Shown piece after piece: positions 1-9,685 of a DNA stretch of 64,000 bases. The DNA is from Psychrobacter maritimus (GTDB lineage Bacteria > Pseudomonadota > Gammaproteobacteria > Pseudomonadales > Moraxellaceae). The notes beneath the pieces were generated by a model. That model worked only from the letters and a program-made list of their open reading frames with translations. It was not told the DNA's origin and made no database searches. A program made the position numbers and the translations under genes. The stretch's first letter is position 1, and each line of letters begins with the position of its first letter. The DNA lies in contig NZ_CAJHAJ010000001.1 in NCBI RefSeq assembly GCF_904846345.1, forward strand, positions 496,001 through 560,000, given 5' to 3'.

Positions 1-497
1 GAGTCAACGAAATTGGTCAACTGCTCGATACCAGCCTTAGCAGCCTTGATACGTTTGCCACCTTCAAACTTAAATGGTGTGGTCACAACTGCGACCGTCA
101 ACACTTCCATCTCTTTAGCAATACGCGCAACCACTGGAGCGGCGCCCGTACCTGTACCACCACCCATACCCGCGGTAATAAAGACCATGTCTGAGTGTTC
201 AAGTAAAGCACGGATGGCTTCTTCTTCGCTTTCTGCGGCTTCACGGCCCACTTCTGGGTTTGCCCCTGCGCCAAGACCACGGTTGGTCTTAGCGCCAAGC
301 TGCAATTTATGCGGCGCTGTCAGACGATCGAGCGCTTGTTTATCCGTATTGGCACAGACAAACGTTACACCTCTAATCCCTTGTTGTACCATATGCTCAA
401 CCGCATTACCGCCGCCGCCGCCCACACCGAATACAGTGAAGCTTGCCTGGCCGTTGTTTTGAAGCTGATTATCATCTGGCATGGTGTATTTTGACAT
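1..497 (-). CDS. ftsZ: Cell division protein FtsZ (N-terminal part, cut by window edge)
   Basis: Tubulin-like GTPase that polymerises into the cytoplasmic Z-ring and recruits the divisome. About 165 N-terminal residues are visible, beginning [10 protein letters not shown]; the rest lies left of the window. The nucleotide-binding glycine loop [10 protein letters not shown] is at about residues 24-33 and the tubulin signature GGGTGTG at 112-118, both intact. The ATG at 495-497 is the natural start because the residues upstream of the first GTP-binding strand match the usual short FtsZ N-terminal tail. It is the last visible gene of the minus-strand cluster murG-murC-ddl-ftsQ-ftsA-ftsZ and follows ftsA after about 230 bases, so it may have its own promoter there. 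Identity is certain; the length cannot be judged. Confidence 0.97.
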   Translation of the reverse strand, partial: MSKYTMPDDNQLQNNGQASFTVFGVGGGGGNAVEHMVQQGIRGVTFVCANTDKQALDRLTAPHKLQLGAKTNRGLGAGANPEVGREAAESEEEAIRALLEHSDMVFITAGMGGGTGTGAAPVVARIAKEMEVLTVAVVTTPFKFEGGKRIKAAKAGIEQLTNFVD

Positions 498-730
498 AAA
501 AAGGTTTCTCCAGTTGCAGATAGCGTGATGGTCGATACGTGGTAACACACTCATATGGCGCGCTATCGACTTACTATATATAAATGTATTTAAATAAAAC
601 AGGGCAAAGGCTTAAATAGTTGTGCTTAGCCAATATATGCCATTATTGTACAGGGTGTTGCTTTAAATATGCTTACCTATAATACTGCGGCAGGCTCTTA
701 ACTGCTTCATCTGAGTAAGTTTACAGTAGA

Positions 731-2023
731 TTATAATATCTTTTTGAGTACACTGGCAAAACGTTGCCCTGCACTTTGAAAAACACCCGTGACACGATTC
801 TTTTGAATCGCTTCCGGCTCACTTTTTTCACTACGGCGAAACTGCTCGCTTTGACTATATAGTAATGTACCAAACGCGGTTTGATAAGCGCGATCATTGA
901 CCTGCATATTCAGCTGCTTAAACGATTCATCATTATCAAAATGATTATAAGCACTAATAGCAGGATGGGTATTGGTCAATACCACCGGCATTTTCAGCAG
1001 CTTTTTGGCAAAAGGTATCATGCCTTTAATAGCGCTGCCACCGCCTGTGAGTACAATGCCTTTATCAATATAGCCTAGCAAATCCGCATCATGTAATTGG
1101 CGAACCACTTCAGTAAAAATCTGCACATATCGCGCTTCAATAATACGCGCTAAATTATACGTACCAATATTAATTTCATCGCCCGACCCTTGCGGCTTAA
1201 AGAGAAAGAATGAGCTAGGATCAACGCTATTGATATCAACGGTACCATACGTTTTTTTAAGCCTTTCCGCCTCTATCATCGAGATACCAACATCGGCTGA
1301 AATATCCATCGTTACTTCATGGCTGCCGGTAGCGATACAGTGGGTGAAAATCAGCTTATTCTCTTTATAGACGCAAATACTGGTGGTACTCGCACCGATA
1401 TCGACCAAGCAAACCCCTTGCTGACGCTCATCACTCATCAAACTGTATTCGGCACTGGTAACCGCATCAAAAACGATATGGTCAATACCGACGTCACAGC
1501 TTTGTAATAATTTTTGGATATTCTGACGGCTAGACACTGGCATCATCATCATGTGATACATCACAGTGATATTATGCGCGACCATATCAATAGCATCATC
1601 AACCATAAACTCTTGGTTGTCGATATAGATACCTTGCTGGCAGCAATGCATCAAATAATAATCAGGCGACAAGTCTTGCGATTTGGCATTTGACAGCGCT
1701 TGCACCATATCTTTGGCACGGACGACTTCGTCTTCGACTCTGACATCGCCTGCACTATTCTTACTTAATAGCTCAGGCGTCGCCATGGTCAACCAGACAC
1801 TATGTACACGGCAATTGGCGGTATCTTCTGCTTCTTGAATGGCTTGTTTGATAGCGCCCTGCAAACGTTCACGATGCTTTATCTGACCTTGATAAAAGTC
1901 ACTATTCTTAACTTGCCCCACACCCATAATACGAATGTCTTTTGCAGAGACAACACTGCCAATGACGACATATACTGCCGTGGCACTTAGATGGACAACA
2001 ACCAGATTTTCAGTATTTTTCAT
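731..2023 (-). CDS. ftsA: Cell division protein FtsA
   Basis: Actin-family ATPase that tethers FtsZ filaments to the inner membrane and recruits later division proteins. The protein (about 430 aa from the chosen start) shows the actin-like phosphate-binding segments: VCLVDIGASTTSICVY in the middle and GIVLTGGGSAIKGM in the C-terminal third. The last 15 residues (FASVLKKIL end) look amphipathic, as expected of the FtsA membrane-targeting helix. I chose the ATG at 2021-2023 (MKNTENLVVVHLSATAVYVV) because the first beta strand follows at once. The frame stays open to an ATG at 2098 (455 aa), but those 25 extra residues resemble no FtsA start and neither site has a strong ribosome-binding sequence. 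It sits between ftsQ and ftsZ as usual. Confidence 0.96.
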   Translation of the reverse strand: MKNTENLVVVHLSATAVYVVIGSVVSAKDIRIMGVGQVKNSDFYQGQIKHRERLQGAIKQAIQEAEDTANCRVHSVWLTMATPELLSKNSAGDVRVEDEVVRAKDMVQALSNAKSQDLSPDYYLMHCCQQGIYIDNQEFMVDDAIDMVAHNITVMYHMMMMPVSSRQNIQKLLQSCDVGIDHIVFDAVTSAEYSLMSDERQQGVCLVDIGASTTSICVYKENKLIFTHCIATGSHEVTMDISADVGISMIEAERLKKTYGTVDINSVDPSSFFLFKPQGSGDEINIGTYNLARIIEARYVQIFTEVVRQLHDADLLGYIDKGIVLTGGGSAIKGMIPFAKKLLKMPVVLTNTHPAISAYNHFDNDESFKQLNMQVNDRAYQTAFGTLLYSQSEQFRRSEKSEPEAIQKNRVTGVFQSAGQRFASVLKKIL

Positions 2024-2181
2024 GGTACCAGACAAATTATCGCTAAACAGGAGACCAGATGACGTCTCCATTAAATCATTAAAAAGCGCTAGCAGCACGC
2101 GGTGATATTGTATGTTAACTCTTTATATTAAGAAAGCAGACAAATATAAGGTTTTGACTGCTTTGTTAATATTTTATTCAT

Positions 2182-2979
2182 TTACGGTGGTGTTTCAGTA
2201 GTTTTTGGCGGCGCCAGATTCCATGCGATAGTAAATCCATTTTTGTAACGAAGATCGACTGACTGTATTTCATCGCGGCGATTGCTTAACTGATTGCCGA
2301 GCAGCTGACTTAAATTCAACAGTTTTTGCGCGGTATTTTCATTATCAACGATGACACGTTGACCATTATCAAAGCGAATCAGCCACGTCATTCTTGGTGA
2401 CAAAATGATATCTTCAACTTGCATACCAAGCGGCGCATACCAATCATTGACTTGCTGCATTTGTTGCATAATAACGGGCGCTTGCGCCATATCACCTTGC
2501 AACGTCGCAAAACGCTCTTGCGTTAAATCTCGACTGTCAGCAGGAACAAAAACCGCCCCTTTTGCATCAACCAAACGCTCAGTACCGAAATTTGCCACCG
2601 GCTGTTTTGGTAAGGCTTTAACGACTATACCACGCTGCCAATCACGGCTCACACTCACTTGGTCAACCCAAGCCAAACTGGTGGTAATATCTCGTAGCGC
2701 TTGCAAGTCCGAGGTGAAAAAACTGCTCACACTCTGTTGGCTCATGACATGCTGTAACGCTTGATATTGCGCAAATGTCAAATCTCGATTATCGACATGA
2801 ATAGCAGCAGGCGGTGCGTCGCGTAATGCCTTACCACCCATGATTAATATCAGCACAAGCAAGCCCAACACCAGTACCGTAAAGAAATATCTGACCGAAG
2901 TCGGTACTTGAAAACTAGATGTCGGGCGACGGGTCTTATCACTCATCAAGTCAGCGACATCATTGACAGTTTGAGTCAT
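2182..2979 (-). CDS. ftsQ: Cell division protein FtsQ
   Basis: Bitopic inner-membrane divisome protein that links FtsL/FtsB and the septal synthases to FtsA and FtsZ. The 265-aa protein has a short charged cytoplasmic tail, one membrane segment at about residues 30-47 (FFTVLVLGLLVLILIMGG), then a periplasmic POTRA-type region (IHVDNRDLTFAQYQAL onward) and the FtsQ domain containing WVDQVSVSRDWQRGIVV and the motif ERLVDAKGAVF. Size and topology fit the family. It lies upstream of ftsA on the same strand with an 83-158 base gap, depending on the ftsA start. It is separated from ddl by an unusually long 579-base spacer, whereas in many gammaproteobacteria ddlB and ftsQ overlap. Confidence 0.95.
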   Translation of the reverse strand: MTQTVNDVADLMSDKTRRPTSSFQVPTSVRYFFTVLVLGLLVLILIMGGKALRDAPPAAIHVDNRDLTFAQYQALQHVMSQQSVSSFFTSDLQALRDITTSLAWVDQVSVSRDWQRGIVVKALPKQPVANFGTERLVDAKGAVFVPADSRDLTQERFATLQGDMAQAPVIMQQMQQVNDWYAPLGMQVEDIILSPRMTWLIRFDNGQRVIVDNENTAQKLLNLSQLLGNQLSNRRDEIQSVDLRYKNGFTIAWNLAPPKTTETPP

Positions 2980-3558
2980 AATAAACTTCGTCCCTATTTT
3001 TGCTTAAAGCTATTTGCATAACGCCAATAGTGCTTCTATTAAAAGTAAATCTGCTAAACATTCGCAGGAATCTATAAAACTAACATATTATCAATTTATT
3101 TGTCTAAAACGGTTTATAACGTGCGCTTATTGTCATTAAAACGTAACATTTTTCTCATTTAATGAATGACTTAAGAGATAGCGGCGCAAATAACCATAAA
3201 TATCACGAATATAGACCAATATTTACAATATTAACGTATTTTACGTTTAAACAATAGCCTAACCCCTACTACTAACAACGAATTTACACAAGTTTACATG
3301 AAGCTGTGCTATAGCAGCTCTAGCGATACATTTGACGATATTTAAACAGGCTAATTACCATCATTAAGTAGTTTGTAAAGCTGGTTGTAGCCGAGACATA
3401 ATTGGCAGCTTTATGCTAAATATTTGCATACCTATATATAAGACGTCCAATCAGTTATTTAATAGCCAATTGAACGTTTATTAAGCAAACCTCTTCTATT
3501 TATCAGTCGTGCATTTATCAGTCGTACAGCTATTAGCGGCAAAATCGTTAATCGATAC
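2980..3558. other. Long intergenic spacer between ddl and ftsQ
   Basis: No convincing gene is seen in these 579 bases. The stretch is AT-rich and carries a 15-bp near-perfect tandem duplication at 3498-3527 (unit ATTTATCAGTCGTGC). Because ddl and ftsQ are usually tightly coupled, the spacer probably holds a promoter for ftsQ-ftsA, but I could not pick out a clear -35/-10 pair. Confidence 0.5.
3498..3527. repeat. 15-bp tandem duplication
   Basis: Two adjacent copies of ATTTATCAGTCGTGC / ATTTATCAGTCGTAC, differing at one position, just downstream of the ddl stop codon. Confidence 0.8.
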
Positions 3559-4692
3559 TTATACGGTTTGCGCCAAAATATGCCAACACAAGCTCTCAAA
3601 ATCCATGCCGCGAGCTTTGGCCGCCATTGGCACCAAACTATGACTGGTCATGCCCGGTACGGTATTAATCTCAAGCAGCCAAAAGTTGCCCGCTTCGTCT
3701 TGCATCGCATCGATACGTCCCCAACCTTTCGCATCAACCGCACGGAATGCCGCTAAGCTCAAATCTTGCAAATGCTTTTCATCCGCAGCGCTTAGACCGC
3801 AGGGAATGTAGTAGCTGGTATCGTTACGATTGTATTTGGCTTCAAAATCATAGAAGTTGGTAATATCGGCAGGCTCAAGGCGAATAACCGGATAGGCCTC
3901 ATCATCGATAATAACAATGGTAAATTCGCGACCGGTAATCCAACGCTCAGCCATCACTGCATCACCGCACTGTACGGCGGTTGCATACGCAGCAGGAAGC
4001 TCATCAAGATTATTAACCTTGGTCATACCAATGCTTGAGCCTTCATGGACTGGCTTGATAATCAGCGGCAGTCCTAGCATATTAACCACTTGCTGCCAGT
4101 CGGTATCAGCAGTTAGCAATGAAAACGGTGCGGTCGATAAACCACAACCTTGCCACAGCTGCTTGGTACGTACTTTGTCCATACCCAGTGCTGATGCCAA
4201 AATACCAGAACCGGTCTGCGGAATATTAAACCATTGCAGCACGCCTTGTAGCAGACCGTCTTCGCCGCCGCGACCATGCAAAACGTTAAACACGCGGTCA
4301 TATTGACGAAGCTCAGTAATATCTTGGTGTTTAGGGTCAAAATGCGTGGCATCAACGCCTTGGTTTTGCAGCGCTTGTAAAACGGCCGCGCCACTATCTA
4401 AAGAGACACTGCGCTCATTGCTACTGCCGCCATATACCACAGCCACTTTCCCAAATTCACTCGCATCTTTTACTTTACTAGGAGCGACATTTAATGAAGT
4501 GTTTTGGCTTGATTGGTTATTTTCCACACCGTTACTCTCAGCTTTTGCAGCAGCTGCTAGGGCTGCCTCTGGATTGGTAATAGCGGTGTTCGCCCCAACA
4601 TTGATATTAGTATCGATATTTTTATTATCGCTACTTTTATCCATGTTGTTTTCATTTTCTTGGTTATTGTTTTCTTGGTTATGAGTAGTCAT
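3559..4692 (-). CDS. ddl: D-alanine--D-alanine ligase with Asn/Gln-rich N-terminal extension
   Basis: ATP-grasp ligase that makes D-Ala-D-Ala for the peptidoglycan stem peptide in the cytoplasm. The core starts near residue 80 (GKVAVVYGGSSNERSVSL, holding the N-terminal catalytic Glu and Ser). It includes the ATP-binding KPVHEGSSIGM segment, LLEINTVPGMTSHSLVP with metal and substrate ligands, and a normal C-terminus. The first 78 or so residues are extra: a low-complexity stretch rich in Asn, Gln and Glu (HNQENNNQENENN) followed by an Ala-rich patch. The start at 4692 has an upstream AGGA. Between Met17 and the core there is no Met, so the extension looks real unless an internal GTG is used. 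It lies 29 bases after murC in the same operon. Confidence 0.95.
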   Translation of the reverse strand: MTTHNQENNNQENENNMDKSSDNKNIDTNINVGANTAITNPEAALAAAAKAESNGVENNQSSQNTSLNVAPSKVKDASEFGKVAVVYGGSSNERSVSLDSGAAVLQALQNQGVDATHFDPKHQDITELRQYDRVFNVLHGRGGEDGLLQGVLQWFNIPQTGSGILASALGMDKVRTKQLWQGCGLSTAPFSLLTADTDWQQVVNMLGLPLIIKPVHEGSSIGMTKVNNLDELPAAYATAVQCGDAVMAERWITGREFTIVIIDDEAYPVIRLEPADITNFYDFEAKYNRNDTSYYIPCGLSAADEKHLQDLSLAAFRAVDAKGWGRIDAMQDEAGNFWLLEINTVPGMTSHSLVPMAAKARGMDFESLCWHILAQTV

Positions 4693-4721
4693 GAGTCTCG
4701 TTCCTAAAATTCGTTTGCGGC

Positions 4722-6161
4722 TTATTTGATATATAAATTATTGGCGGCCAATTCGATCGCTATTTGTCCAACATTACCTGCACCTTGGGTAATCAACATG
4801 TCATGCGCTTGAAGCAAACGCTGCATGACTGGTGCCAAATTATCCTTATCGATAATCGTCGGTTCAACGGCACCGCGCAAACGGATACTACGTGCCAAGG
4901 CTTTGGTATCGGCACCAGCAATCGGGCTTTCACCAGCAGGATAAACGTCCAATAACAATAACTCATCGACGCTCGAAAGCACTTCGACAAAATCATCAAA
5001 ACAATCACGGGTGCGGCTATAACGATGTGGCTGGAACATCATCACTAAACGGCGCTCAGGGAAGCTTTGACGGGCCGCTTTAATGGTCGCGTCGACTTCT
5101 CTTGGGTGATGACCATAATCGTCAATAAGCAATACATTGCCATCATCGATATCTACGGAGGCATGCTGCTCAAAGCGGCGACCAACGCCTTCGAATTTCT
5201 GCAGGGCGCGCTTAATCGCTTCGTCATCTACGCCTTCGTCGGTTGCCATGGTAATAGCAGCCAGCGCATTATAAACATTGTGTACACCCGGGATATTCAA
5301 GGTTAGACGCAATGGCTCATGGTCGCGGCGCAAGACGGTAAAGTGGGTTTTTGTGCCTTCGCTGACTAAGTCAACGGCTTGTACATCGTTAAAGGGTTCA
5401 AGACCAAAGGTTAATACTGGACGACCAATATCATCAATCATGGAGTACAATTCAGGGTCGTCACCGCAGACCACCGCCAAGCCATAAAACGGCATATTTT
5501 GTAAAAACTGGATATAAGCGGCTTTTAAGTTGTCAAAACTATTGCCATAGGTTTCCATATGGTCTTGATCGATATTGGTAACAATCGCCGCCATCGGATG
5601 TAAAGATAAGAATGACGCATCAGATTCATCGGCTTCGGCAACCAAATAACGGCTGCTACCGAGCGCGGCATTTTTACCTGAAGCATTGAGTTTACCGCCA
5701 ATCACATAGGTGGGATCAAGCTGCCCTTCTGCCATCATGGTTGTCAGCAAACTGGTGGTGGTGGTTTTACCATGTGCGCCAGCAACGGCGATACCATGGC
5801 GATAGCGCATCAATTCGCCGAGCATATCAGCACGGCGTACTACTGGCAGACGCGCTTCAAGCGCCGCTTTGACTTCAGGATTACTACGGTCGATAGCAGA
5901 CGATACGACGATAACATCGGCATTGGCGATGTTTTTGGAATCATGACCAATCGCAATAGTAATACCAATCTGCTCTAAGCGCTTAGTCACCAAGCTCTCA
6001 GCGATATCAGAACCACTGACTTCATAGCCTTGATTGTTCATAACCTCAGCGATACCGCACATCCCCGAGCCACCAATACCGACAAAATGCAAATGCTGAA
6101 TACGGCGCATTTCTGGTATTTCAATCAAACGCTTAGTTAAGGCTTTAGCAGAGGTTGGCAT
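4722..6161 (-). CDS. murC: UDP-N-acetylmuramate--L-alanine ligase MurC
   Basis: Cytoplasmic Mur ligase that adds the first stem-peptide residue (L-Ala) to UDP-MurNAc using ATP. The 479-aa protein has the N-terminal UDP-sugar-binding Rossmann motif [17 protein letters not shown], the ATP-binding loop [14 protein letters not shown] near residue 110, the central-domain [13 protein letters not shown] and [17 protein letters not shown] segments, and the C-terminal domain with [14 protein letters not shown] and FQPHRYSRT. All are family hallmarks and the length is normal. It sits between murG (92 bases upstream) and ddl (29 bases downstream) and is probably co-transcribed with them. Confidence 0.98.
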   Translation of the reverse strand: MPTSAKALTKRLIEIPEMRRIQHLHFVGIGGSGMCGIAEVMNNQGYEVSGSDIAESLVTKRLEQIGITIAIGHDSKNIANADVIVVSSAIDRSNPEVKAALEARLPVVRRADMLGELMRYRHGIAVAGAHGKTTTTSLLTTMMAEGQLDPTYVIGGKLNASGKNAALGSSRYLVAEADESDASFLSLHPMAAIVTNIDQDHMETYGNSFDNLKAAYIQFLQNMPFYGLAVVCGDDPELYSMIDDIGRPVLTFGLEPFNDVQAVDLVSEGTKTHFTVLRRDHEPLRLTLNIPGVHNVYNALAAITMATDEGVDDEAIKRALQKFEGVGRRFEQHASVDIDDGNVLLIDDYGHHPREVDATIKAARQSFPERRLVMMFQPHRYSRTRDCFDDFVEVLSSVDELLLLDVYPAGESPIAGADTKALARSIRLRGAVEPTIIDKDNLAPVMQRLLQAHDMLITQGAGNVGQIAIELAANNLYIK

Positions 6162-6253
6162 AGGGTTTTCTCTTTATTGTAGACAAACAAATTTGGTTAA
6201 TAATAAGTAATAAAAATAATAGGTAATAAAATAATGATCAAGACAATCAGCTT

Positions 6254-7339
6254 TTATAAGGCCTGCCAGATAATATCGGCTACCTGTTGACAGGCATGGC
6301 GGTTGGCAAGCGCATGACCTTTTTCTGCCATCTCTAAACAAGCACGCCTATCTAGCATCGCAAGCTCACTACTCAAGCTTTTGGGCGTCAGCTCACTTTG
6401 TGGCAGCAAAATCCCCGCTTTGTGTGAGGTCAAGGTGCGCGCATTTGCCGTCTGATGGTCATCAACCGCGCTTGGTAGCGGCACAAATATCGCCGCTATA
6501 CCGACGTTTTGAATTTCAGTTACCGTCAAAGCACCCGCCCGACAAACCACAATATCCGCCCAATTATACGCGGCTGCCATATCATCAATAAATGGCTGTA
6601 CCGTAAACTGATGGGCGCTTAACGCTTCACTGTCGTACGCCGCTTGCGTGGCGGCCTCATTATTGCGTCCACATTGATGACGCACCTCAAACGGACGGTC
6701 AATCAACGCCAGTGCTTTTGGCAGCGTCTCATTTAACACTTGCGCACCGAGCGAACCACCAACCACCAATAATTTAAGCGGCGAGCTGTCATTGACATCG
6801 TAACGAATACTGGGTTCGGCAACACCGCTAATAGCATTGCGCACGGGATTACCCACCGTTTCAATCTTGCTATCATGCTGGCTATTGGCAAAGGTATTTT
6901 CAAACGCTTGCAATACCTTGGTTGCCATCTTGGCCAAATAACGATTGCTCATGCCTGCAATCGCATTTTGTTCATGGATAATAAGCGGCGTCTTAGTCAA
7001 ACGCGCCGCAATACCGCCGGGCGCAGTGACATAACCGCCAAAACCAACGACCACATCGATTTGATTGCCACGAATGACCTTAATCGCCGCCATCGTCGCT
7101 GACAATAACGTCACGGGTAGCTTAAGCAAGCGCCCCAATCCTTTGCCGCGCAATCCTTGCATATCAATCGCATGAAAAGGATAGCCAGTGGGTGCAACCA
7201 AGCCATTTTCCATGCCATTTGGCGTACCGAGCCAGTGAATAACAGCACCGCGCTTGGTCAATTCTTCGCTAACCGCAAGTGCTGGAAATACATGCCCGCC
7301 TGTACCAGCAGCCATCATTAATATATGCGGTGTTTTCAT
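6254..7339 (-). CDS. murG: Lipid II synthase MurG (UDP-GlcNAc transferase)
   Basis: Peripheral inner-membrane GT-B glycosyltransferase that adds GlcNAc to lipid I, giving lipid II. The 361-aa protein begins MKTPHILMMAAGTGGHVFPALAV, containing the GTGGHVFPAL donor and acceptor loop. The second glycine-rich loop VVVGFGGYVTAPGG is near residue 97, GNPVRNAI marks the domain linker, and the C-terminal UDP-GlcNAc site is represented by VVGGSLGAQVLNE and VCRAGALTVTE. Length and motifs are complete. It is the first gene of the visible division and wall cluster; the 433-base spacer before it contains the gshB terminator, so a promoter for the cluster is likely there. Confidence 0.98.
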   Translation of the reverse strand: MKTPHILMMAAGTGGHVFPALAVSEELTKRGAVIHWLGTPNGMENGLVAPTGYPFHAIDMQGLRGKGLGRLLKLPVTLLSATMAAIKVIRGNQIDVVVGFGGYVTAPGGIAARLTKTPLIIHEQNAIAGMSNRYLAKMATKVLQAFENTFANSQHDSKIETVGNPVRNAISGVAEPSIRYDVNDSSPLKLLVVGGSLGAQVLNETLPKALALIDRPFEVRHQCGRNNEAATQAAYDSEALSAHQFTVQPFIDDMAAAYNWADIVVCRAGALTVTEIQNVGIAAIFVPLPSAVDDHQTANARTLTSHKAGILLPQSELTPKSLSSELAMLDRRACLEMAEKGHALANRHACQQVADIIWQAL

Positions 7340-7772
7340 GAACGCCTGCCTATCTTTTCTTTATTTATATGAAAGACTTATTATCTTTTGACTGTATTAT
7401 CTATCGAACCAAAATGAGCCTATAAAAGCCCGCATAGTATAGTGTAAATCGTTGTCTGATAGACAGCACTTTATGCAGCGCAAATAATAAAAATCCAAGC
7501 CATGAGTAATCGCGGCTTGGCTTTTATAAATACGCTTAAAAAATCATAAAAACAGCGCTTTTAATGACGTTTTATCGCTGTTTAAAGGCGCTATTAAGCA
7601 ATACGGTTTATCAATATATCTTAGCACACCGTTTTTTAAGTATTGTGCACATAGCTTAGTAATAAATTACTGTATCCTTACCGCTTTGCATACATTGTTT
7701 TATTTAAGAGATATTATTTAAACATCGTATTTAGACGTCATTATTTAAATGGCGTTATTTAAATGGCAGCAC
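7340..7772. other. Intergenic region between gshB and murG
   Basis: No gene is seen. The region contains an intrinsic terminator for gshB near 7490-7520, a probable but unresolved promoter for murG, and a 14-bp tandem duplication at 7739-7766 (TTATTTAAATGGC repeated) just beyond the gshB stop codon. Confidence 0.5.
7488..7520 (-). terminator. Intrinsic terminator downstream of gshB
   Basis: Perfect 7-bp stem CCAAGCC/GGCTTGG (7495-7501 with 7514-7520) with a 12-base loop. Read on the minus strand, the stem is followed by ATTTTTATT. Confidence 0.6.
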
Positions 7773-8744
7773 TTAAACTGCCAACTTCTTCTCAATAGCG
7801 ATAATAAAGTCAGTCGCAATATCGGTTCCACATTGATCATCAATCTCACGTACACAGGTTGGACTGGTGACATTAATCTCAGTGATACGGCCACCGATTA
7901 AGTCTAAACCGACGAACATCAGACCTTTTTCTTTGACAATCGGTGCGACGACTTGGGCCACTTGGCGTTCGATATCGGTGAGCGGCATCGCAACACCGCT
8001 ACCACCTGCCGCAAGATTACCGCGCGTCTCGCCTTTCACCGGAATACGCGCCAAGCTATAATCGACCACTTCGCCATCGACGATTAACACACGCTTATCG
8101 CCCTGTTTAATCTCTGGCAAATAACGCTGCGCCATAATCGGTAGCGTCTCAAGCTCGGTTAAAATCTCAAGCGTCACGCCGATATTTGGACTGTCAGCGG
8201 TCAAACGGAAAATACCCGTACCGCCCATACCATCTAATGGCTTGACGATAACGTCTTGCTGCTCAGTAATAAACTTGCGAATATGCGCCTGTTTACTGGT
8301 CACAATCGTCGGGCTCATATAATCGCTAAACCAAGTAGCAAACAGCTTTTCATTACAATCACGTATCGCTTGTGGGTCGTTGACCACCAGCACGCCTGCG
8401 GCTTTAGCATGGTCAAGCATGTAAGTGGCATAAATAAAACGCATATCAAACGGCGGATCTTTACGCATCAAAATCACATCATAATCACTGACCGGCGCTG
8501 TCGCTTTATCCCCCAAGGTATAAAAATCATTCGGGTCACGCTTGACTGTCACCGGCTGGGTATCAACCATCAATTGCCCACGATCCAACCATAAATCATG
8601 AATCTGACAGTAACCAAGGCTGTGCCCACGGTCTTGCGCCGACCACATCATCGCAAGGCTGGTATCTTTTTTATAATTGACCTGCTCGATTGGGTCCATG
8701 ATGACGAGTATGTTTAATGATTTCTTCTGTTTTTCTTGGCTCAT
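7773..8744 (-). CDS. gshB: Glutathione synthetase
   Basis: ATP-grasp enzyme joining gamma-glutamylcysteine and glycine to make glutathione in the cytoplasm. The protein (323 aa from the ATG at 8742-8744) shows the prokaryotic GshB pattern: LNILVIMDPIEQVNYKKDTSLAMM near the N-terminus, RKDPPFDMRFIYATY, the glycine-rich ATP loop KPLDGMGGTGIF, and the C-terminal EINVTSPTCVREID with metal ligands. A GTG four codons further upstream (8756) is also possible; I favour the ATG because MSQEKQKK fits the usual short leader. The gene is minus-strand and follows pyrE after about 120 bases. A promoter of its own is likely. Confidence 0.97.
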   Translation of the reverse strand: MSQEKQKKSLNILVIMDPIEQVNYKKDTSLAMMWSAQDRGHSLGYCQIHDLWLDRGQLMVDTQPVTVKRDPNDFYTLGDKATAPVSDYDVILMRKDPPFDMRFIYATYMLDHAKAAGVLVVNDPQAIRDCNEKLFATWFSDYMSPTIVTSKQAHIRKFITEQQDVIVKPLDGMGGTGIFRLTADSPNIGVTLEILTELETLPIMAQRYLPEIKQGDKRVLIVDGEVVDYSLARIPVKGETRGNLAAGGSGVAMPLTDIERQVAQVVAPIVKEKGLMFVGLDLIGGRITEINVTSPTCVREIDDQCGTDIATDFIIAIEKKLAV

Positions 8745-8867
8745 GATAAGGCTCACTTACGTTATAGTATTAATCATTTAAAATAGTATTAATCGTTCGA
8801 ACAGACATCAATAACATGACTAAAATTTCACCCAATATGGCTGAAACATAGCAATAACTGCGGTAAA

Positions 8868-9608
8868 TTATACGCCGTACTGGGCGCGGTAATGCTGCAT
8901 TTTTGCAAGTTGAGTCGCATCTTTATTTGGGCTACTCTCTGCTAGATAACTGATTAAATCATCGATATCAACCAAGGCGCGCACTGGTACTTCTAAGGTT
9001 GCAGCCAACTCTTGAATGGCAGAGCGCTCCGCCAAACCCTTTTCTTTACGGTCGAGGGCGACGATAATACCGGCAACGCTTGCGCCCGCTTGTTCTAAAA
9101 TCTCAACCACTTCACGCATCGCCGTGCCAGCGGTAATGACATCATCAAGCACCCAAACCGCCTTGCCTTTGACATCAGCACCGACTAAATTACCACCTTC
9201 GCCGTGGGTTTTGGCTTCTTTACGGTTATAGCCCCATTTAGCATTGATACCATGATGCAGCCATAACGCTTGCGCTGTTGCCGCCACAAATGGGATACCT
9301 TTATAAGCAGCACCAAAAATAACCAGCTCTTGCTCATTTGTACCATTATCACTAGCTGCCATTTGCTCAGCAATTTGTTCTGCCACTTTTTCAGCTAGGG
9401 CATCGGCATAACCACGCGCTAATAACGATAACATCTCACCCGACGCCAGCAAACCTGCGTTAAAAAAGTATGGACTAATACGTCCAGACTTTAAGACAAA
9501 CTCGCCAAATTTTAAGACCTGATTGTCTAAAGCTAATTGGATAAATTGATGCGATGAAAATGAAACGTCTTTAGCATGTTGGTTATGAGGCGTTGCGGCA
9601 TTAAGCAT
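8868..9608 (-). CDS. pyrE: Orotate phosphoribosyltransferase
   Basis: Pyrimidine biosynthesis enzyme converting orotate and PRPP to orotidine 5'-phosphate. The 246-aa protein carries the OPRT start FGEFVLKSGRISPYFFNAGL (residues about 36-55), the catalytic loop region YNRKEAKTHGEGGNLVGA and the PRPP-binding motif VWVLDDVITAGTAMRE. It has a short N-terminal extension of about 15 residues (MLNAATPHNQHAKDV) compared with the common form, and an Ala/Glu-rich insert (AEKVAEQIAEQMAASDNG) near residue 75-90. Otherwise it is complete. It is encoded on the minus strand between a hypothetical gene and gshB. Confidence 0.97.
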   Translation of the reverse strand: MLNAATPHNQHAKDVSFSSHQFIQLALDNQVLKFGEFVLKSGRISPYFFNAGLLASGEMLSLLARGYADALAEKVAEQIAEQMAASDNGTNEQELVIFGAAYKGIPFVAATAQALWLHHGINAKWGYNRKEAKTHGEGGNLVGADVKGKAVWVLDDVITAGTAMREVVEILEQAGASVAGIIVALDRKEKGLAERSAIQELAATLEVPVRALVDIDDLISYLAESSPNKDATQLAKMQHYRAQYGV

Positions 9609-9685
9609 AGGGTATTCCTATCGGCAAAAAGAAAATGAAAAGTTAGATAATGAAAAGTTGTGAGGCGCATTATAGTCGTCGTGGT

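Noticed and set aside
13..462. Open frame on the plus strand opposite ftsZ
   Set aside because: It is the antisense shadow of a strongly conserved ftsZ coding region; the same holds for the other long open frames opposite murC, ddl, glyS and slt.
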